The notes below the pieces were generated by a model, which saw only the letters and a program-made list of their open reading frames with translations, did no database searches and was not told where the DNA came from. Source: a virus. Taken from it: a stretch of 42,156 bases of DNA. Shown here one piece after another: positions 27,434-36,828 of the stretch. The position numbers and the translations under genes are program-made. Where the stretch lies: positions 1 to 42,156 of the IMG/VR virus record IMGVR_UViG_3300042294_003382. One strand, given 5' to 3'. Each line of letters opens with the position of its first letter. Positions within the stretch are counted from its first letter, which is position 1.

Positions 27434-28078
27434 ATGGCAAACGGAATTTATAAAATAACAGAAGACTTTGAAAAAGCTTTAGCCGATTATACCGGAGCAA
27501 AATATGTAGTTACTTTAGATAATATGAGTAATGGATTATTCTTAGCATTATATTATGAAAATTACGTAAAAAAGAGTATAACTTCTCCAACAATAAAAAT
27601 ACCTAATAGAACTTATCCTTCTGTACCGTGTGAAATTATCCACGCTGGTTTAAAGGTAGAATTCGAAATGGTAGAAGGAAAAACTATTAAAGGAGCATAT
27701 AATTTAAAAGGAAGTAATGTTTGGGATTCTGCTTTATCTTTTACATCAGATATGTACAAACCTAAAACCCATATGTGTGTTTCATTCACAGGGCCTTACA
27801 AACATTTTAAATTATCAAAAGGAGGAGCAATATTAACAGATGATTATGAAGCTTACTTATGGTTTAAAAGAGCTAGATATAGTGGAAGAAGAGAATGTTC
27901 ATATCATGATGATAATCTAGATATGCTAGGTTGGAACTTTTACATGATGCCTGAATTAGCAGCAAGAGGTTTACTATTAATGAATCAATTTTATACATTA
28001 GACGGCACTAAAAAACAAAACGCTGACCTAGAATTACCATACCCAGACTTATCTAAGTTTGAAATTTACACGCGATGA
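27434..28078 (+). CDS. DegT/DnrJ/EryC1-type aminotransferase, shortened
   Basis: 214 aa against about 370 for the family. It keeps the PLP core: VWDSALSF with Asp98 and FTGPYKHFKLSKGGAILTDD, where Lys123 sits at the position of the Schiff-base lysine, six residues before the residue preceding GG. The C-terminal domain is mostly missing. Either a compact sugar aminotransferase or a degenerate one; the conserved lysine argues for activity. Overlaps the next gene by ATGA. Confidence 0.65.
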   Translation: MANGIYKITEDFEKALADYTGAKYVVTLDNMSNGLFLALYYENYVKKSITSPTIKIPNRTYPSVPCEIIHAGLKVEFEMVEGKTIKGAYNLKGSNVWDSALSFTSDMYKPKTHMCVSFTGPYKHFKLSKGGAILTDDYEAYLWFKRARYSGRRECSYHDDNLDMLGWNFYMMPELAARGLLLMNQFYTLDGTKKQNADLELPYPDLSKFEIYTR

Positions 28079-28650
28079 AAAAAGCATTAATAGGTTATGG
28101 TGGTCATGCTCGTGAAGTAATGGCTCAAATGGGAACACAAATCCCATGTTTTGTTGATGATCAATATTTGGCAGAGGGTACATTACCTTTATCATCTTTT
28201 GACCCTACAAAATATGAAGTATTAGTAGCAGTTGGATCTTCCAAAGATAGATATGATATTATACAAAAACTTCCTAAAGAAACTAAATACTTTACTTTTA
28301 TACATCCCACAGCACTTATAGCAGGTGATGTTGAAATAGGAGAAGGCAGTTTTATAGGAGCTTATTCAATATTAACTACTAATATTAAAATAGGTAAACA
28401 TACTTTACTAAATAGAGGAAATCAAATTGGACATGACACTATAATAGGAGACTACTTCAGCGCTATGCCCGGAGCTATCGTATCTGGAAATGTAACAATA
28501 TATGATTTAGTGTATATGGGTACTAATTCATCAATAAAAGAAAAAACATCAATCCATAGTTTATCTACAATTGGTTCTAATGCTGCTGTAGTAAAACATA
28601 TTAGTGAACCAGGTACATATGTTGGTGTACCTGCTAAAAAAATAACATGA
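28075..28650 (+). CDS. NeuD/PglD-like sugar O/N-acyltransferase
   Basis: 191 aa. A Rossmann-like N-domain (KALIGYGGHAREVMAQM, YEVLVAVGSSKDR) is followed by hexapeptide repeats of a left-handed beta-helix (HPTALIAGDVEIGEGSFIGAYSIL, IGKHTLLNRGNQIGHDTIIGDYF) with the likely catalytic histidine in GNQIGHD, ending YVGVPAKKI. Such enzymes acetylate amino sugars, which fits the aminotransferase just upstream. Confidence 0.88.
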   Translation: MKKALIGYGGHAREVMAQMGTQIPCFVDDQYLAEGTLPLSSFDPTKYEVLVAVGSSKDRYDIIQKLPKETKYFTFIHPTALIAGDVEIGEGSFIGAYSILTTNIKIGKHTLLNRGNQIGHDTIIGDYFSAMPGAIVSGNVTIYDLVYMGTNSSIKEKTSIHSLSTIGSNAAVVKHISEPGTYVGVPAKKIT

Positions 28651-29324
28651 TACATATAATATATAGACACACAAGTAATGCTAGTGGTGTAGGAAAAAAT
28701 AGACCACATTGGTTTTCTTACGAAAAAAGTTTAAACAACGTATTATCAACTATTGACGGATTAGATTTTGTTAAATTTCACCTAGTATATGATGGTGAAT
28801 ATAAAGGAAACGATCCTAGAATACATTACATAGAAAACTTCCAAGGAGGGTCAGATTGGTTATCATATGTTTATGCTTGGAATTATGCAAAAACATTAAC
28901 CTTAGAAGATAATGATTTGGTTTATTTTGTAGAGAACGATTATGCTTTTATTCCTAATTGGCCCTATAAAGTACAAGAACTATTTAGTACATATGAAGGA
29001 TTAGACTATGTTACACCATATGATCATCCTGATTTTTACAATCCTAACAATTACCCAGGATTAATGGCTTATATGCTTATAACTAAAACTCATCATTGGA
29101 AGACTGTTCCCAGTTCAACAGGCAGTATTATTGTAACTAAAAGAATATTAAATGAAGATTTTGATATTCATACAACTACACCAAGTGATAGAGGCCGATT
29201 TGAGTTTTTAAGTGCTACTAGAGGTAGAAATGTATTAGCACCAATACCAAGTTTAACTACACATTGTGAAATAGAATGGTTAGCTCCTATAATTGATTGG
29301 GAAACAATTTATAAAAATTATTAA
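28647..29324 (+). CDS. Putative GT-A-type glycosyltransferase
   Basis: 225 aa. MIHIIYRHTSNASGVGKNRPHWFSYEKSL, then DLVYFVENDYAFIPNW where END occupies the DxD position. Ends with a GRFEFLSATRGRNVLAPIPSLTTHCE block seen in phage and capsule transferases. Overlaps the acyltransferase by ATGA. Confidence 0.65.
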   Translation: MIHIIYRHTSNASGVGKNRPHWFSYEKSLNNVLSTIDGLDFVKFHLVYDGEYKGNDPRIHYIENFQGGSDWLSYVYAWNYAKTLTLEDNDLVYFVENDYAFIPNWPYKVQELFSTYEGLDYVTPYDHPDFYNPNNYPGLMAYMLITKTHHWKTVPSSTGSIIVTKRILNEDFDIHTTTPSDRGRFEFLSATRGRNVLAPIPSLTTHCEIEWLAPIIDWETIYKNY

Positions 29325-29325
29325 T

Positions 29326-30054
29326 ATGAAAACATTAGTAGCAATACTTCAATACAATACATTTGAACTAACAGATAGTTTATATGAAAATTTAAAACCC
29401 TATGAAAAAGATATCTATGATTTAATAGTAGTAGATAATGGTTCTAACCCTGATAAAGTAAGTAAATATACCACTCACGCCTTAGAACAAAATGTATTTT
29501 ATGGAGGGGGTGTAAGTGTTATATTAGATTTATTTCTTGAATCACCTCAATATGATTCTGTTATAATATTGAATAATGATTTACATTTACATGGTTATGA
29601 TTATATTAAAACATTACGAGAAGAAATGTTTAAAGGTGATTTTAAACTAATTTCCCCTTGTGTATTGGAACCTCATACAGGTGAACAATCTATTTGGAAA
29701 ACTATGAGACCTTGGCATACTGGAACTACTCGAGAAGTATCTTATATTGATTATCAAGCTCCTATGTTCTCTAGAGAGTTAGCTGAAAAAATTCATCCAA
29801 TTCCTGAGCAATTAATTTACGGATGGGGTATTGATTTCCTTTCTAGTATGATATGTGAAGAAAATAATTGGAAAATGGGAGTATGCGATAAAACACCTAC
29901 AATACACCTAATCAGCCAAACTCTTAAATTAAATTCAGAATTATCTCAAGTTAGTAATCTAGCTGAAAGAAATATGTTTGAATATTTTGAAAAATCAGGA
30001 AAGTTCAGTAAATTTATGGAGATTAGAAATAAAACTCTTAATTATGAAATATAA
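29326..30054 (+). CDS. Glycosyltransferase family 2
   Basis: 242 aa from ATG 29326, 1 base after the previous stop; an in-frame start at 29293 would overlap. LVAILQYNTFELTDSLYENL, YDLIVVDNGSNPDKV and SVIILNNDLHLHGYD give the GT2 nucleotide pocket, with NND in the DxD position. Ends in a helical segment that overlaps the next gene by 11 bases. Confidence 0.75.
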   Translation: MKTLVAILQYNTFELTDSLYENLKPYEKDIYDLIVVDNGSNPDKVSKYTTHALEQNVFYGGGVSVILDLFLESPQYDSVIILNNDLHLHGYDYIKTLREEMFKGDFKLISPCVLEPHTGEQSIWKTMRPWHTGTTREVSYIDYQAPMFSRELAEKIHPIPEQLIYGWGIDFLSSMICEENNWKMGVCDKTPTIHLISQTLKLNSELSQVSNLAERNMFEYFEKSGKFSKFMEIRNKTLNYEI

Positions 30055-30913
30055 CATACTAGCAACTTTACATATAATGTGGTATGAAAGTGAAATGATT
30101 AACGAAACATTAGACTCAATACAACAAGCAATATCAAACGCAACTCAACCTATAGACTTAACAATATGCCTAAATTCTCAAACATATATTGAACAACCAG
30201 ATGAAGGATTTATTCCGGAACAAATGTTTGATGTGTTTTTAAATCACCCTGTATTAGAAAATGCTACTGTAATTAGAAAAACAGACAATGAACCTTTCTA
30301 CAATATAGGAGATTGGGCTCGAGAAGCATACAAAACAGAAGCAAAATACACAGTATGGTTAGAGAGTGATTGTTTAGTTCCTGATGATTATTTCTTCTTA
30401 TTAGAAAACATTAATATAGATCATCCACATCTTATATCTTTATCAAATAGAAAAATGTGGGATTCTACATGGGATGAAGTAGAACATCCTATTGTACAAC
30501 AAATTCCAAGAACAGGACCTCCAGAAGAACCTCAAAGAAATACACCTGAACCATTCGGAGTAGGACATTACATAAATCAAGAAGATTTAAATAAATTTAA
30601 TGAACAGTATGAACCTACTTTAATTAAATTATCTCAACCCAAAGTAGATGGGGCTTTAGCTGCTGTATCTAGTGGTTTTCCTTGCCCTTTTATAGTAGAA
30701 GGTGTTCATCTCGGAGGTCATGACTTTTATATGGAATTATTTATGAAAAAACATAATATTCCTCAATATCATATACCTACTAGATTAAAAGGACATAATT
30801 GTACACATCCTAAAAAAAGATTAGGAACTAGCACTGCTAGAGGAGGAGTAGTGTATAAAAAATATGAAAAACAATGTAATGAACTTATTCATAAATTAAT
30901 ATATAACATATAA
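30044..30913 (+). CDS. Putative GT-A-type glycosyltransferase
   Basis: 289 aa from ATG 30044; an upstream in-frame start at 29978 is inside the previous gene. NILATLHIMWYESEMINETLDSIQQA, LTICLNSQTYIEQP, and TVWLESDCLVPDDYFFL (ESD in the DxD position). The C-terminal GFPCPFIVEGVHLGGHDFYME suggests an acceptor-side His. A promoter follows the stop. Confidence 0.68.
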   Translation: MKYNILATLHIMWYESEMINETLDSIQQAISNATQPIDLTICLNSQTYIEQPDEGFIPEQMFDVFLNHPVLENATVIRKTDNEPFYNIGDWAREAYKTEAKYTVWLESDCLVPDDYFFLLENINIDHPHLISLSNRKMWDSTWDEVEHPIVQQIPRTGPPEEPQRNTPEPFGVGHYINQEDLNKFNEQYEPTLIKLSQPKVDGALAAVSSGFPCPFIVEGVHLGGHDFYMELFMKKHNIPQYHIPTRLKGHNCTHPKKRLGTSTARGGVVYKKYEKQCNELIHKLIYNI

Positions 30914-30916
30914 AAT

Positions 30917-30947
30917 TTGGATAATTAAAAAATAATCATTATATTTA
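30917..30947 (+). promoter_or_regulatory. Bacteroidetes-type promoter
   Basis: TTG at 30917-30919 in TTTGGATAAT, 20 bases, TATATTTA at 30940-30947. About 30 bases are shared almost exactly with the clamp promoter at 16861. It drives the ColD-like/GMD gene block. Confidence 0.8.
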
Positions 30948-30964
30948 AAAATAAAATAAAATAA

Positions 30965-32128
30965 ATGAAAAGAATAGAGTTAATTCAAGACACAATAGAT
31001 AATCAAGATATTGATAATTTAGTAGATTGGTTAAAAACATATCCAAGATTAACAAAGGGAGATAGGACAATTGAATTTGAAAACAAATGGAGTAATTGGT
31101 TAGGAACCAAACACTCAGTCTTCGTTAATTCAGGATCATCTGCTAATCTTTTAATGTTATATGCTCTTAGAGTATTAGAAAGAATGAAAAATGATAAAGT
31201 ATGTGTACCTTCATTATGTTGGGCAACGGATTTATCACCTGTTTTGCAATTAAACATGACACCTCTATTAATCGACTGTAATTTAGATAACCTATCAGTT
31301 GATTTGGATCATTTAGAAAAAACATTTATTGAAGAAAATCCTTCTGTTTTACTATTAGTTTCTGTTTTAGGTCTTTCTCCAGACATGAAAAAAATTGTAG
31401 AACTATGTAACAAATATGATGTAATTCTACTTGAAGATAATTGTGAGTCTCAAGGAACTAAATATAATGATGTTAAACTAGGTAACTTTGGATTAATGTC
31501 TTCATTTTCAACATACTTTGGACACACAATGTCTACTATTGAAGGTGGTATTATTTCAACAAGCGATGATGAAGTATATCATACCTTACTTCAACTTAGA
31601 AGTCATGGATGGGATAGAGATTTACCTAAAATCCAACAAACAAATCTTAGAGAAGAATGGAAAATAACAGACTTTTCTTCATTATATACATTTTATATTC
31701 CTGGTTTTAATTTAAGAAGTACTGATTTACAAGCTTATCTGGGATTACTTCAATTAGACAAAGTAGATCAAATGATTAATAATAGAGCGGAGAATTTTCA
31801 ATATTATAAATCAAAATTAGAAGGAAAAGTTTGGTTCCCTAAAACTTTTAAAAATGAGTTTACTGCAAATTTTGCACTTCCGTTTATAGCTAAAACAGCT
31901 CAAGATAGAGAAAATTTAATTAAAGAATTAACAGATAACAATATTACTTGCAGACCTTTAATTTCCGGATCTATGGGAACACAACCTTTCTATAAAAAGC
32001 TATATGGTGAGAAAATATTACCAAACTGCTCAATCATAGATGAAAGAGGTATCTATGTACCCAATCATGATAAACTAGCTAAAGAAGATATTGATAAAAT
32101 TTGTAACATTCTTTTAAAATATACATAA
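30965..32128 (+). CDS. ColD/RfbH-like PLP-dependent sugar 3-dehydratase
   Basis: 387 aa, full-length DegT/DnrJ fold. SGSSANLLMLYAL, VLLVSVLGLSPD, LLEDNCESQG and the key SSFSTYFGHTMSTIEGG. The residue at the Schiff-base lysine position is His187, counted back from the EGG, as in ColD (His188) and RfbH/E1 dehydratases, instead of Lys as in aminotransferases. It should remove the 3-hydroxyl of a 4-keto-6-deoxy sugar nucleotide. With a GDP-mannose 4,6-dehydratase two genes on, GDP-4-keto-6-deoxymannose is the likely substrate, giving a 3,6-dideoxy sugar. Confidence 0.8.
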   Translation: MKRIELIQDTIDNQDIDNLVDWLKTYPRLTKGDRTIEFENKWSNWLGTKHSVFVNSGSSANLLMLYALRVLERMKNDKVCVPSLCWATDLSPVLQLNMTPLLIDCNLDNLSVDLDHLEKTFIEENPSVLLLVSVLGLSPDMKKIVELCNKYDVILLEDNCESQGTKYNDVKLGNFGLMSSFSTYFGHTMSTIEGGIISTSDDEVYHTLLQLRSHGWDRDLPKIQQTNLREEWKITDFSSLYTFYIPGFNLRSTDLQAYLGLLQLDKVDQMINNRAENFQYYKSKLEGKVWFPKTFKNEFTANFALPFIAKTAQDRENLIKELTDNNITCRPLISGSMGTQPFYKKLYGEKILPNCSIIDERGIYVPNHDKLAKEDIDKICNILLKYT

Positions 32129-32129
32129 A

Positions 32130-33005
32130 ATGATAACATATACATTATCCACATTTAATACATTAAACTATCTAAAACTAGCAGTACACTCAGCAAGAGA
32201 AAATGGATATTATAAAGATGCCCCATTTGTAATACATGCTGAAAATTGTACTGATGGTACTGATGAATGGTTAGAAGAGAATAAAGAACGATATAATTTA
32301 GAAATTTATATTGAAAAAAACGAAACGCCTCGAGGAATAGGTGGTGGGATGAATTTCTGTGCTAGTAAAGTTAAAACTAAATATATTGGATTCTTATCTT
32401 CAGATTTCTACATGGCTAAAAATTGGGATAAAGAATTAGTAGATATATGCGAAAATAATCCACAAGATAAAATATGGTCGTTCAGCTACAGAATAGAACC
32501 AGACATATTTAATGATCCTAACAGCAGACCAGGAGTAGTAAAAGTTCCAGTTGATGCCTTTGGTGAATTTCATCATAATTTTAATGGTGAATTTTTTACA
32601 GAATGGAGTAATGAATTTGCTACTTCAAATGATATAATGTTTGATGTTCCTCAAGGAGTAAGTGGTGTTATTAAAAAAGAAGATTGGGACTATATTGGTG
32701 GAAACGATGATAGATTTGCACCAATGTATTGGGAAGATGCAGATATCTTTATTAGAATGTTAAATGAAGGATTTAAATTTAAATTAACTAGTAAATCAGT
32801 ATTATATCATTTTGCTTCTAGAACTAGTAGATTCCCAGACGATGATTTAAAACAAAGACCTGCTCATTTAGCAGCATATGAACAAAGAAGTTTACAACGC
32901 TTTATAGAAAAATACGGAAAATTACCATCACATGGACCTTTAGGACAATACCTTCCTATGCCTATCGCAGATGGTTCACCAAATAGAATAAATCAAAATA
33001 ATTAA
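32130..33005 (+). CDS. Glycosyltransferase family 2
   Basis: 291 aa. ITYTLSTFNTLNYLKLAVHSA, FVIHAENCTDGTDEWL, RGIGGGMNFCASKVKTKYIGFLSSDFYM (SSD in the DxD position) and YWEDADIFIRMLNEGFKF (ED-type catalytic base region) give a standard inverting GT-A enzyme. Located between the two sugar-nucleotide enzymes, so it may use the dideoxy sugar they make. Confidence 0.82.
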   Translation: MITYTLSTFNTLNYLKLAVHSARENGYYKDAPFVIHAENCTDGTDEWLEENKERYNLEIYIEKNETPRGIGGGMNFCASKVKTKYIGFLSSDFYMAKNWDKELVDICENNPQDKIWSFSYRIEPDIFNDPNSRPGVVKVPVDAFGEFHHNFNGEFFTEWSNEFATSNDIMFDVPQGVSGVIKKEDWDYIGGNDDRFAPMYWEDADIFIRMLNEGFKFKLTSKSVLYHFASRTSRFPDDDLKQRPAHLAAYEQRSLQRFIEKYGKLPSHGPLGQYLPMPIADGSPNRINQNN

Positions 33006-33006
33006 T

Positions 33007-33969
33007 ATGAAAACAGCATTAATAACAGGGATAAACGGAATGGATGGAAGTCATTTAGCTGACTTTCTATTAGAAAAAGGATATACAGTCTATGGATTAG
33101 AAAGACGTAGTTCTAGTGAAAACCGAACAAACATACTACATATACAAGATAAAATTAAATTTGTTAAGGGAGACTTAACAGACCAAAATTCATTACTTAG
33201 AGCTCTTAAAGAATCACAACCCGATGAAGTATACAATCTAGCCGCTCAATCATTTGTTGGAGAAAGTTGGAATACACCTGAACAAACTAGTGATGTAACA
33301 GGATTAGGAGTATTAAGAATGTTAGAAGCAATTCGTGAATATGGTTCTGATAAGATTAAATTCTATCAAGCATCATCTTCAGAAATGTTTGGACGTATGG
33401 TTGAAAATCCTGCTAGAGAAACTACTCCATTTTACCCACGTTCACCTTATGGTGTAGCTAAATTATACGGGCATTGGATAACTAAAAATTATAGAGAATC
33501 TTATAATATGTTTGCTTGTTCTGGGATATTATTTAATCATGAATCAGAACGACGTGGTTTTGAATTTGTAACTAGAAAAATAACTAATGGTGTTGCTAAA
33601 ATTCATTTAGGATTAGCAGATCATATTTCATTAGGAAACCTAGAAGCAAAACGCGATTGGGGTTATGCTCCTGATTATGTTGAAGCAATGTGGTTAATGT
33701 TGCAAAAAGATACTCCGGAGGATTATGTTATAGCAACAGGTGAAACATGGTCTATTAAAGACTTCTTAGATGAGGCGTTTTTAGCGGTAGGAATAGCAGA
33801 TTGGGAACCATATATTAAAATTGATCCTAAGTTTATGAGACCTGCTGAAGTAGATATATTAATTGGAGATTGTAATAAAGCAAAAACAGAATTGAATTGG
33901 AATCCAAAAACCAGTTTTAAAGATATGGTTCATACAATGGTTAATAACGACATAAAATTATTTCAATGA
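33007..33969 (+). CDS. gmd: GDP-mannose 4,6-dehydratase
   Basis: 320 aa short-chain dehydrogenase. TGINGMDGSHLADFLLEKGYTVYGLERRSS (GxxGxxG NADP site and the family RRSS), NLAAQSFVGESWNTP, ASSSEMFGRMVENPARETTPFYPRSPYGVAKLYGHW with the catalytic S-E and YxxxK, and GILFNHESERRGFEFVTRKI are diagnostic. Makes GDP-4-keto-6-deoxymannose, precursor of fucose, rhamnose, perosamine and colitose. Slightly shorter than the bacterial enzyme (about 370 aa). Confidence 0.95.
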   Translation: MKTALITGINGMDGSHLADFLLEKGYTVYGLERRSSSENRTNILHIQDKIKFVKGDLTDQNSLLRALKESQPDEVYNLAAQSFVGESWNTPEQTSDVTGLGVLRMLEAIREYGSDKIKFYQASSSEMFGRMVENPARETTPFYPRSPYGVAKLYGHWITKNYRESYNMFACSGILFNHESERRGFEFVTRKITNGVAKIHLGLADHISLGNLEAKRDWGYAPDYVEAMWLMLQKDTPEDYVIATGETWSIKDFLDEAFLAVGIADWEPYIKIDPKFMRPAEVDILIGDCNKAKTELNWNPKTSFKDMVHTMVNNDIKLFQ

Positions 33970-35006
33970 TATCATTAATAATCCCAGCAACTACCTCTAA
34001 TCAACATTATACAAATAATATAATTCGTAATATTAGAGATTTATATCCTAATGAAGACGAGGTTGAAATTATAGTTGAAGTAAACGATCAAGTCAATTTA
34101 GGTACTAATTACAATAATGCTGTTGCTCGTGCTAAAGGTGAAAAAATAATATTATTACATAATGATATGGTTTTACCTAAAGGTTTTATAGAAACTATGG
34201 ATAAACATATAAGTAAACGTGTAATAACGACGTATACTCGCATAGAACCTCCTATTTATATGGACACGTATCCTGGTAAAATTATTAAAGATTGTGGCTC
34301 GGATTTAGGTACATTTGATGAAAGATTATTTAGTCAACTTCAATTTGAAGAAAGTCTAATAGATGGTGGTTCGCAATTATTCTTTGGATGTATGAAAGAA
34401 GATTATATTGGTATTGATGGAGATACTTTTAAAATGTTCTGTGAAGATGATGATTTACACTTAAGATATAAATTAGCAGGATTTGAACACAAAGTAAGTT
34501 CAGCTCATGTTTATCATTTTGTAAGTAAAACATCACGTGTTGGAGATTATCAAAATATTGAAAAAAATTCAAATCGTAATTTTATACGTAAATGGGGATC
34601 ACGAACACCATCAGTAAAATATAACATTGCATATGTAGTTCATAATTGTCAATTACCTGCTTTAGAAACATTAGAGTTATTCTGTGATAGAATATATGTA
34701 ACTGAAAACTTTAATGTTGGTAGAATGTGGGATTATGTTGAATTAGAACAAGAAAACACATCATTTGATTTATCTAAACGAGTATTAACTATAAAAAATA
34801 ATGACCCACTATTGGAAAATGATATTGTAGTTGAATTCGATTTATTAAAATTCTCTCCTGAGTCTTTTAATATTTTGCAACAATTGCCTAATATAATTAA
34901 AGAAAGTGGTGAGGTTGGTACATTTGAATTAGATATATTTAATATTACTATTACTTCGTTGCTTGAATACCAAAATGACTTAATATTTATATCAAAACAA
35001 CAATAA
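33966..35006 (+). CDS. Glycosyltransferase family 2 with C-terminal extension
   Basis: 346 aa. ISLIIPATTSNQHYTNNIIRNI, VEIIVEVNDQVNLGTNYNNAVARAKGEKIILLHNDMVLP (HND in the DxD position) and FCEDDDLHLRYKLAGFEHKV. From about residue 210 an extra domain follows that lacks recognisable motifs. Overlaps the upstream dehydratase by ATGA; last gene of the glycan block. Confidence 0.78.
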   Translation: MISLIIPATTSNQHYTNNIIRNIRDLYPNEDEVEIIVEVNDQVNLGTNYNNAVARAKGEKIILLHNDMVLPKGFIETMDKHISKRVITTYTRIEPPIYMDTYPGKIIKDCGSDLGTFDERLFSQLQFEESLIDGGSQLFFGCMKEDYIGIDGDTFKMFCEDDDLHLRYKLAGFEHKVSSAHVYHFVSKTSRVGDYQNIEKNSNRNFIRKWGSRTPSVKYNIAYVVHNCQLPALETLELFCDRIYVTENFNVGRMWDYVELEQENTSFDLSKRVLTIKNNDPLLENDIVVEFDLLKFSPESFNILQQLPNIIKESGEVGTFELDIFNITITSLLEYQNDLIFISKQQ

Positions 35007-35419
35007 TGGACAATATTAGTATATTAGACGAATTAAAATTATTCTTAGAAGCAGAAGGAGAAGATGCAATTACACCTGAAGAGGCAGCTATTGAATCGGA
35101 TATGCAAAATCCAAAAACACCTAAATTAAAATTAGATGTTAATCCTAATCCAACTAAAAAAGGGATAAAAGTACAATTTATTCTTCCTAAAGGATATAGT
35201 GTATCTCAAAAAGAAGAATTAACTCAAAAATTAAAAACAAAACTTAATAATGGTTTAGAACCTCATATGTTAAGCGTAGATGTTGATTTAGATGTTCCTT
35301 ATGAAAACGTAATAGGATTTTTAATCAGACTAAGCAACATAAAAATGCTAATCAAATCAGCATTGGAAGGAGGAACTCAAGCCCCAAATACAAACGATAC
35401 ATTACCAGAAGAAGTATAA
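35006..35419 (+). CDS. Unknown protein
   Basis: 137 aa, acidic at both ends with a middle alpha/beta segment (GIKVQFILPKGYSVSQKEELTQKLKTKLNNGLEPHMLSVDVDLDVPYENVIGFLIRLSNI). Overlaps the last GT by one base (TAATG). First of a run of small unknown genes that ends the operon. No family recognised. Confidence 0.6.
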   Translation: MDNISILDELKLFLEAEGEDAITPEEAAIESDMQNPKTPKLKLDVNPNPTKKGIKVQFILPKGYSVSQKEELTQKLKTKLNNGLEPHMLSVDVDLDVPYENVIGFLIRLSNIKMLIKSALEGGTQAPNTNDTLPEEV

Positions 35420-35421
35420 AC

Positions 35422-35772
35422 ATGGCTAGAAAAAAAATTCCTAATTTAAACGTACGCTTAGGATTTGGAGCTAATTTAAATACGCTCCATAAAAATCCTC
35501 AAATACAAGAGTTAATTTATACTAACTTAGTTTTAGGAATTAAAGATGCTAATAATTCTAATAAGAACGAAGCTACTATTGTTGAATTACATTCAAGTGG
35601 TAACTATGTTCAAATCCATAGAAGTAAATGGAAAGAATCTTTAGAAAAAGCTAAAAAATATTATTCTGATTTAGAAAGATATGAAATTTGTAGTGATATA
35701 CAAAAATTAATCGAATTAATTGACAGTTATGGAACCGAACGACTACATAGAACATCTTCAAGAGCAAATTAA
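35422..35772 (+). CDS. Unknown protein
   Basis: 116 aa, basic start (MARKKIPNLNVRLGFGANLN), helical C-terminal half. 2 bases after the previous gene; overlaps the next start by 44 bases in another frame. No family recognised. Confidence 0.6.
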   Translation: MARKKIPNLNVRLGFGANLNTLHKNPQIQELIYTNLVLGIKDANNSNKNEATIVELHSSGNYVQIHRSKWKESLEKAKKYYSDLERYEICSDIQKLIELIDSYGTERLHRTSSRAN

Positions 35773-36154
35773 CCAAATAATAGGGGTTAAAAGTACTTTA
35801 AAACGCCGTAGAAAAAACCGAGAAGATATCCAACGAAATATATTTCTTAATGTTATTCCTTTATTAGAGCATGCTATTAATAGAGGAACAATATTAGAAA
35901 GTGATTTTAATATTGATGTTACTAAATATGAAGAGTTATTTTATCAAATTATAGATAGTTTAATCTATTTACATTTTGATCCTAAAGCAGCAGAAGTTAT
36001 ATTGTTTTACTTATATGAACGATTCAACCCAGATGGAACTTCAAATTCAGTATTAGATGCTAATGGAAACGAAGTTATGTTAGAGACTACAGAAGATTTA
36101 TGGAATTTAGTACAATTTATTGAAACTAATCCTAAAAAGAAAAATAATGCCTAA
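35729..36154 (+). CDS. Unknown helical protein
   Basis: 141 aa from ATG 35729 (a TTG at 35720 is possible but less likely). KSTLKRRRKNREDIQRNIFLNVIPLLEHAI suggests a basic helix then a helical core. Overlaps genes on both sides, so translation is probably coupled. No family recognised. Confidence 0.6.
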   Translation: MEPNDYIEHLQEQINQIIGVKSTLKRRRKNREDIQRNIFLNVIPLLEHAINRGTILESDFNIDVTKYEELFYQIIDSLIYLHFDPKAAEVILFYLYERFNPDGTSNSVLDANGNEVMLETTEDLWNLVQFIETNPKKKNNA

Positions 36155-36797
36155 AGCAAAACCGTTAAGTAAGGAGGATATCATCCGTGCGATGAAATAT
36201 ACTAAATCTAACCGTGCTGCCGCTCGTTATTTAGGTGTATCGTATCAACATTATAAACCTTGGGCTAAACGTTATAAAATAAATGATGGTGATATAGAAG
36301 CATTAAATCTATTTGATCTTCATAAGAATCAATCAGGAAAAGGAATACCTAAGTATCTTCCTAATAAACGAAAAGATCCTAATGTTAGAAACATAGTAGA
36401 AACAGGAACGGGTTGGGAATCATTTACACCTGAAAAGATTAAATCTAGATTAATTGCGGAAGCATTAATTAAAGATGAATGTTACTGTTGTGGGTTTCAT
36501 GAACGTAGAATAACTGATTATAAAGCACCTTTATTATTAAATTTTAAAGATGGAAATAAATGTAACTATCTTTTAGATAATTTAGAATTAACATGTTACA
36601 ATTGTTATTTCTTGTATGTAGCAGACCCCTTAACTCAAAACCAGATCAGACATATTGAAGATAATACTGAAGTTAAAGAAGTAGCACATGATTGGGATCT
36701 AACCCCAGAACAAATAGAAAACATGAAATCATTAGGTCTATGGACACAAGAAGAACCTAAAGAACCTGGTTCTGAATTTATAGCTTATAAAAATTAA
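36147..36797 (+). CDS. HTH plus HNH-like zinc-finger protein, catalytic residues missing
   Basis: 216 aa from ATG 36147. Residues 10-42 (EDIIRAMKYTKSNRAAARYL plus GVSYQHYKPWAKRY) form a helix-turn-helix of the homing-endonuclease NUMOD or Fis type. Residues 111-155 have the treble-clef layout of HNH nucleases: C112/C115, LLLNFKDGNKCNYLLDNLELTC and C150/C153. The histidine pair expected at LHHxDG is replaced by LNFKDG, so cutting activity is doubtful. It may be a DNA-binding regulator derived from a mobile endonuclease. Confidence 0.65.
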   Translation: MPKAKPLSKEDIIRAMKYTKSNRAAARYLGVSYQHYKPWAKRYKINDGDIEALNLFDLHKNQSGKGIPKYLPNKRKDPNVRNIVETGTGWESFTPEKIKSRLIAEALIKDECYCCGFHERRITDYKAPLLLNFKDGNKCNYLLDNLELTCYNCYFLYVADPLTQNQIRHIEDNTEVKEVAHDWDLTPEQIENMKSLGLWTQEEPKEPGSEFIAYKN

Positions 36798-36828
36798 ATA
36801 TTTATTAACATAAACACAAATTAAGATT

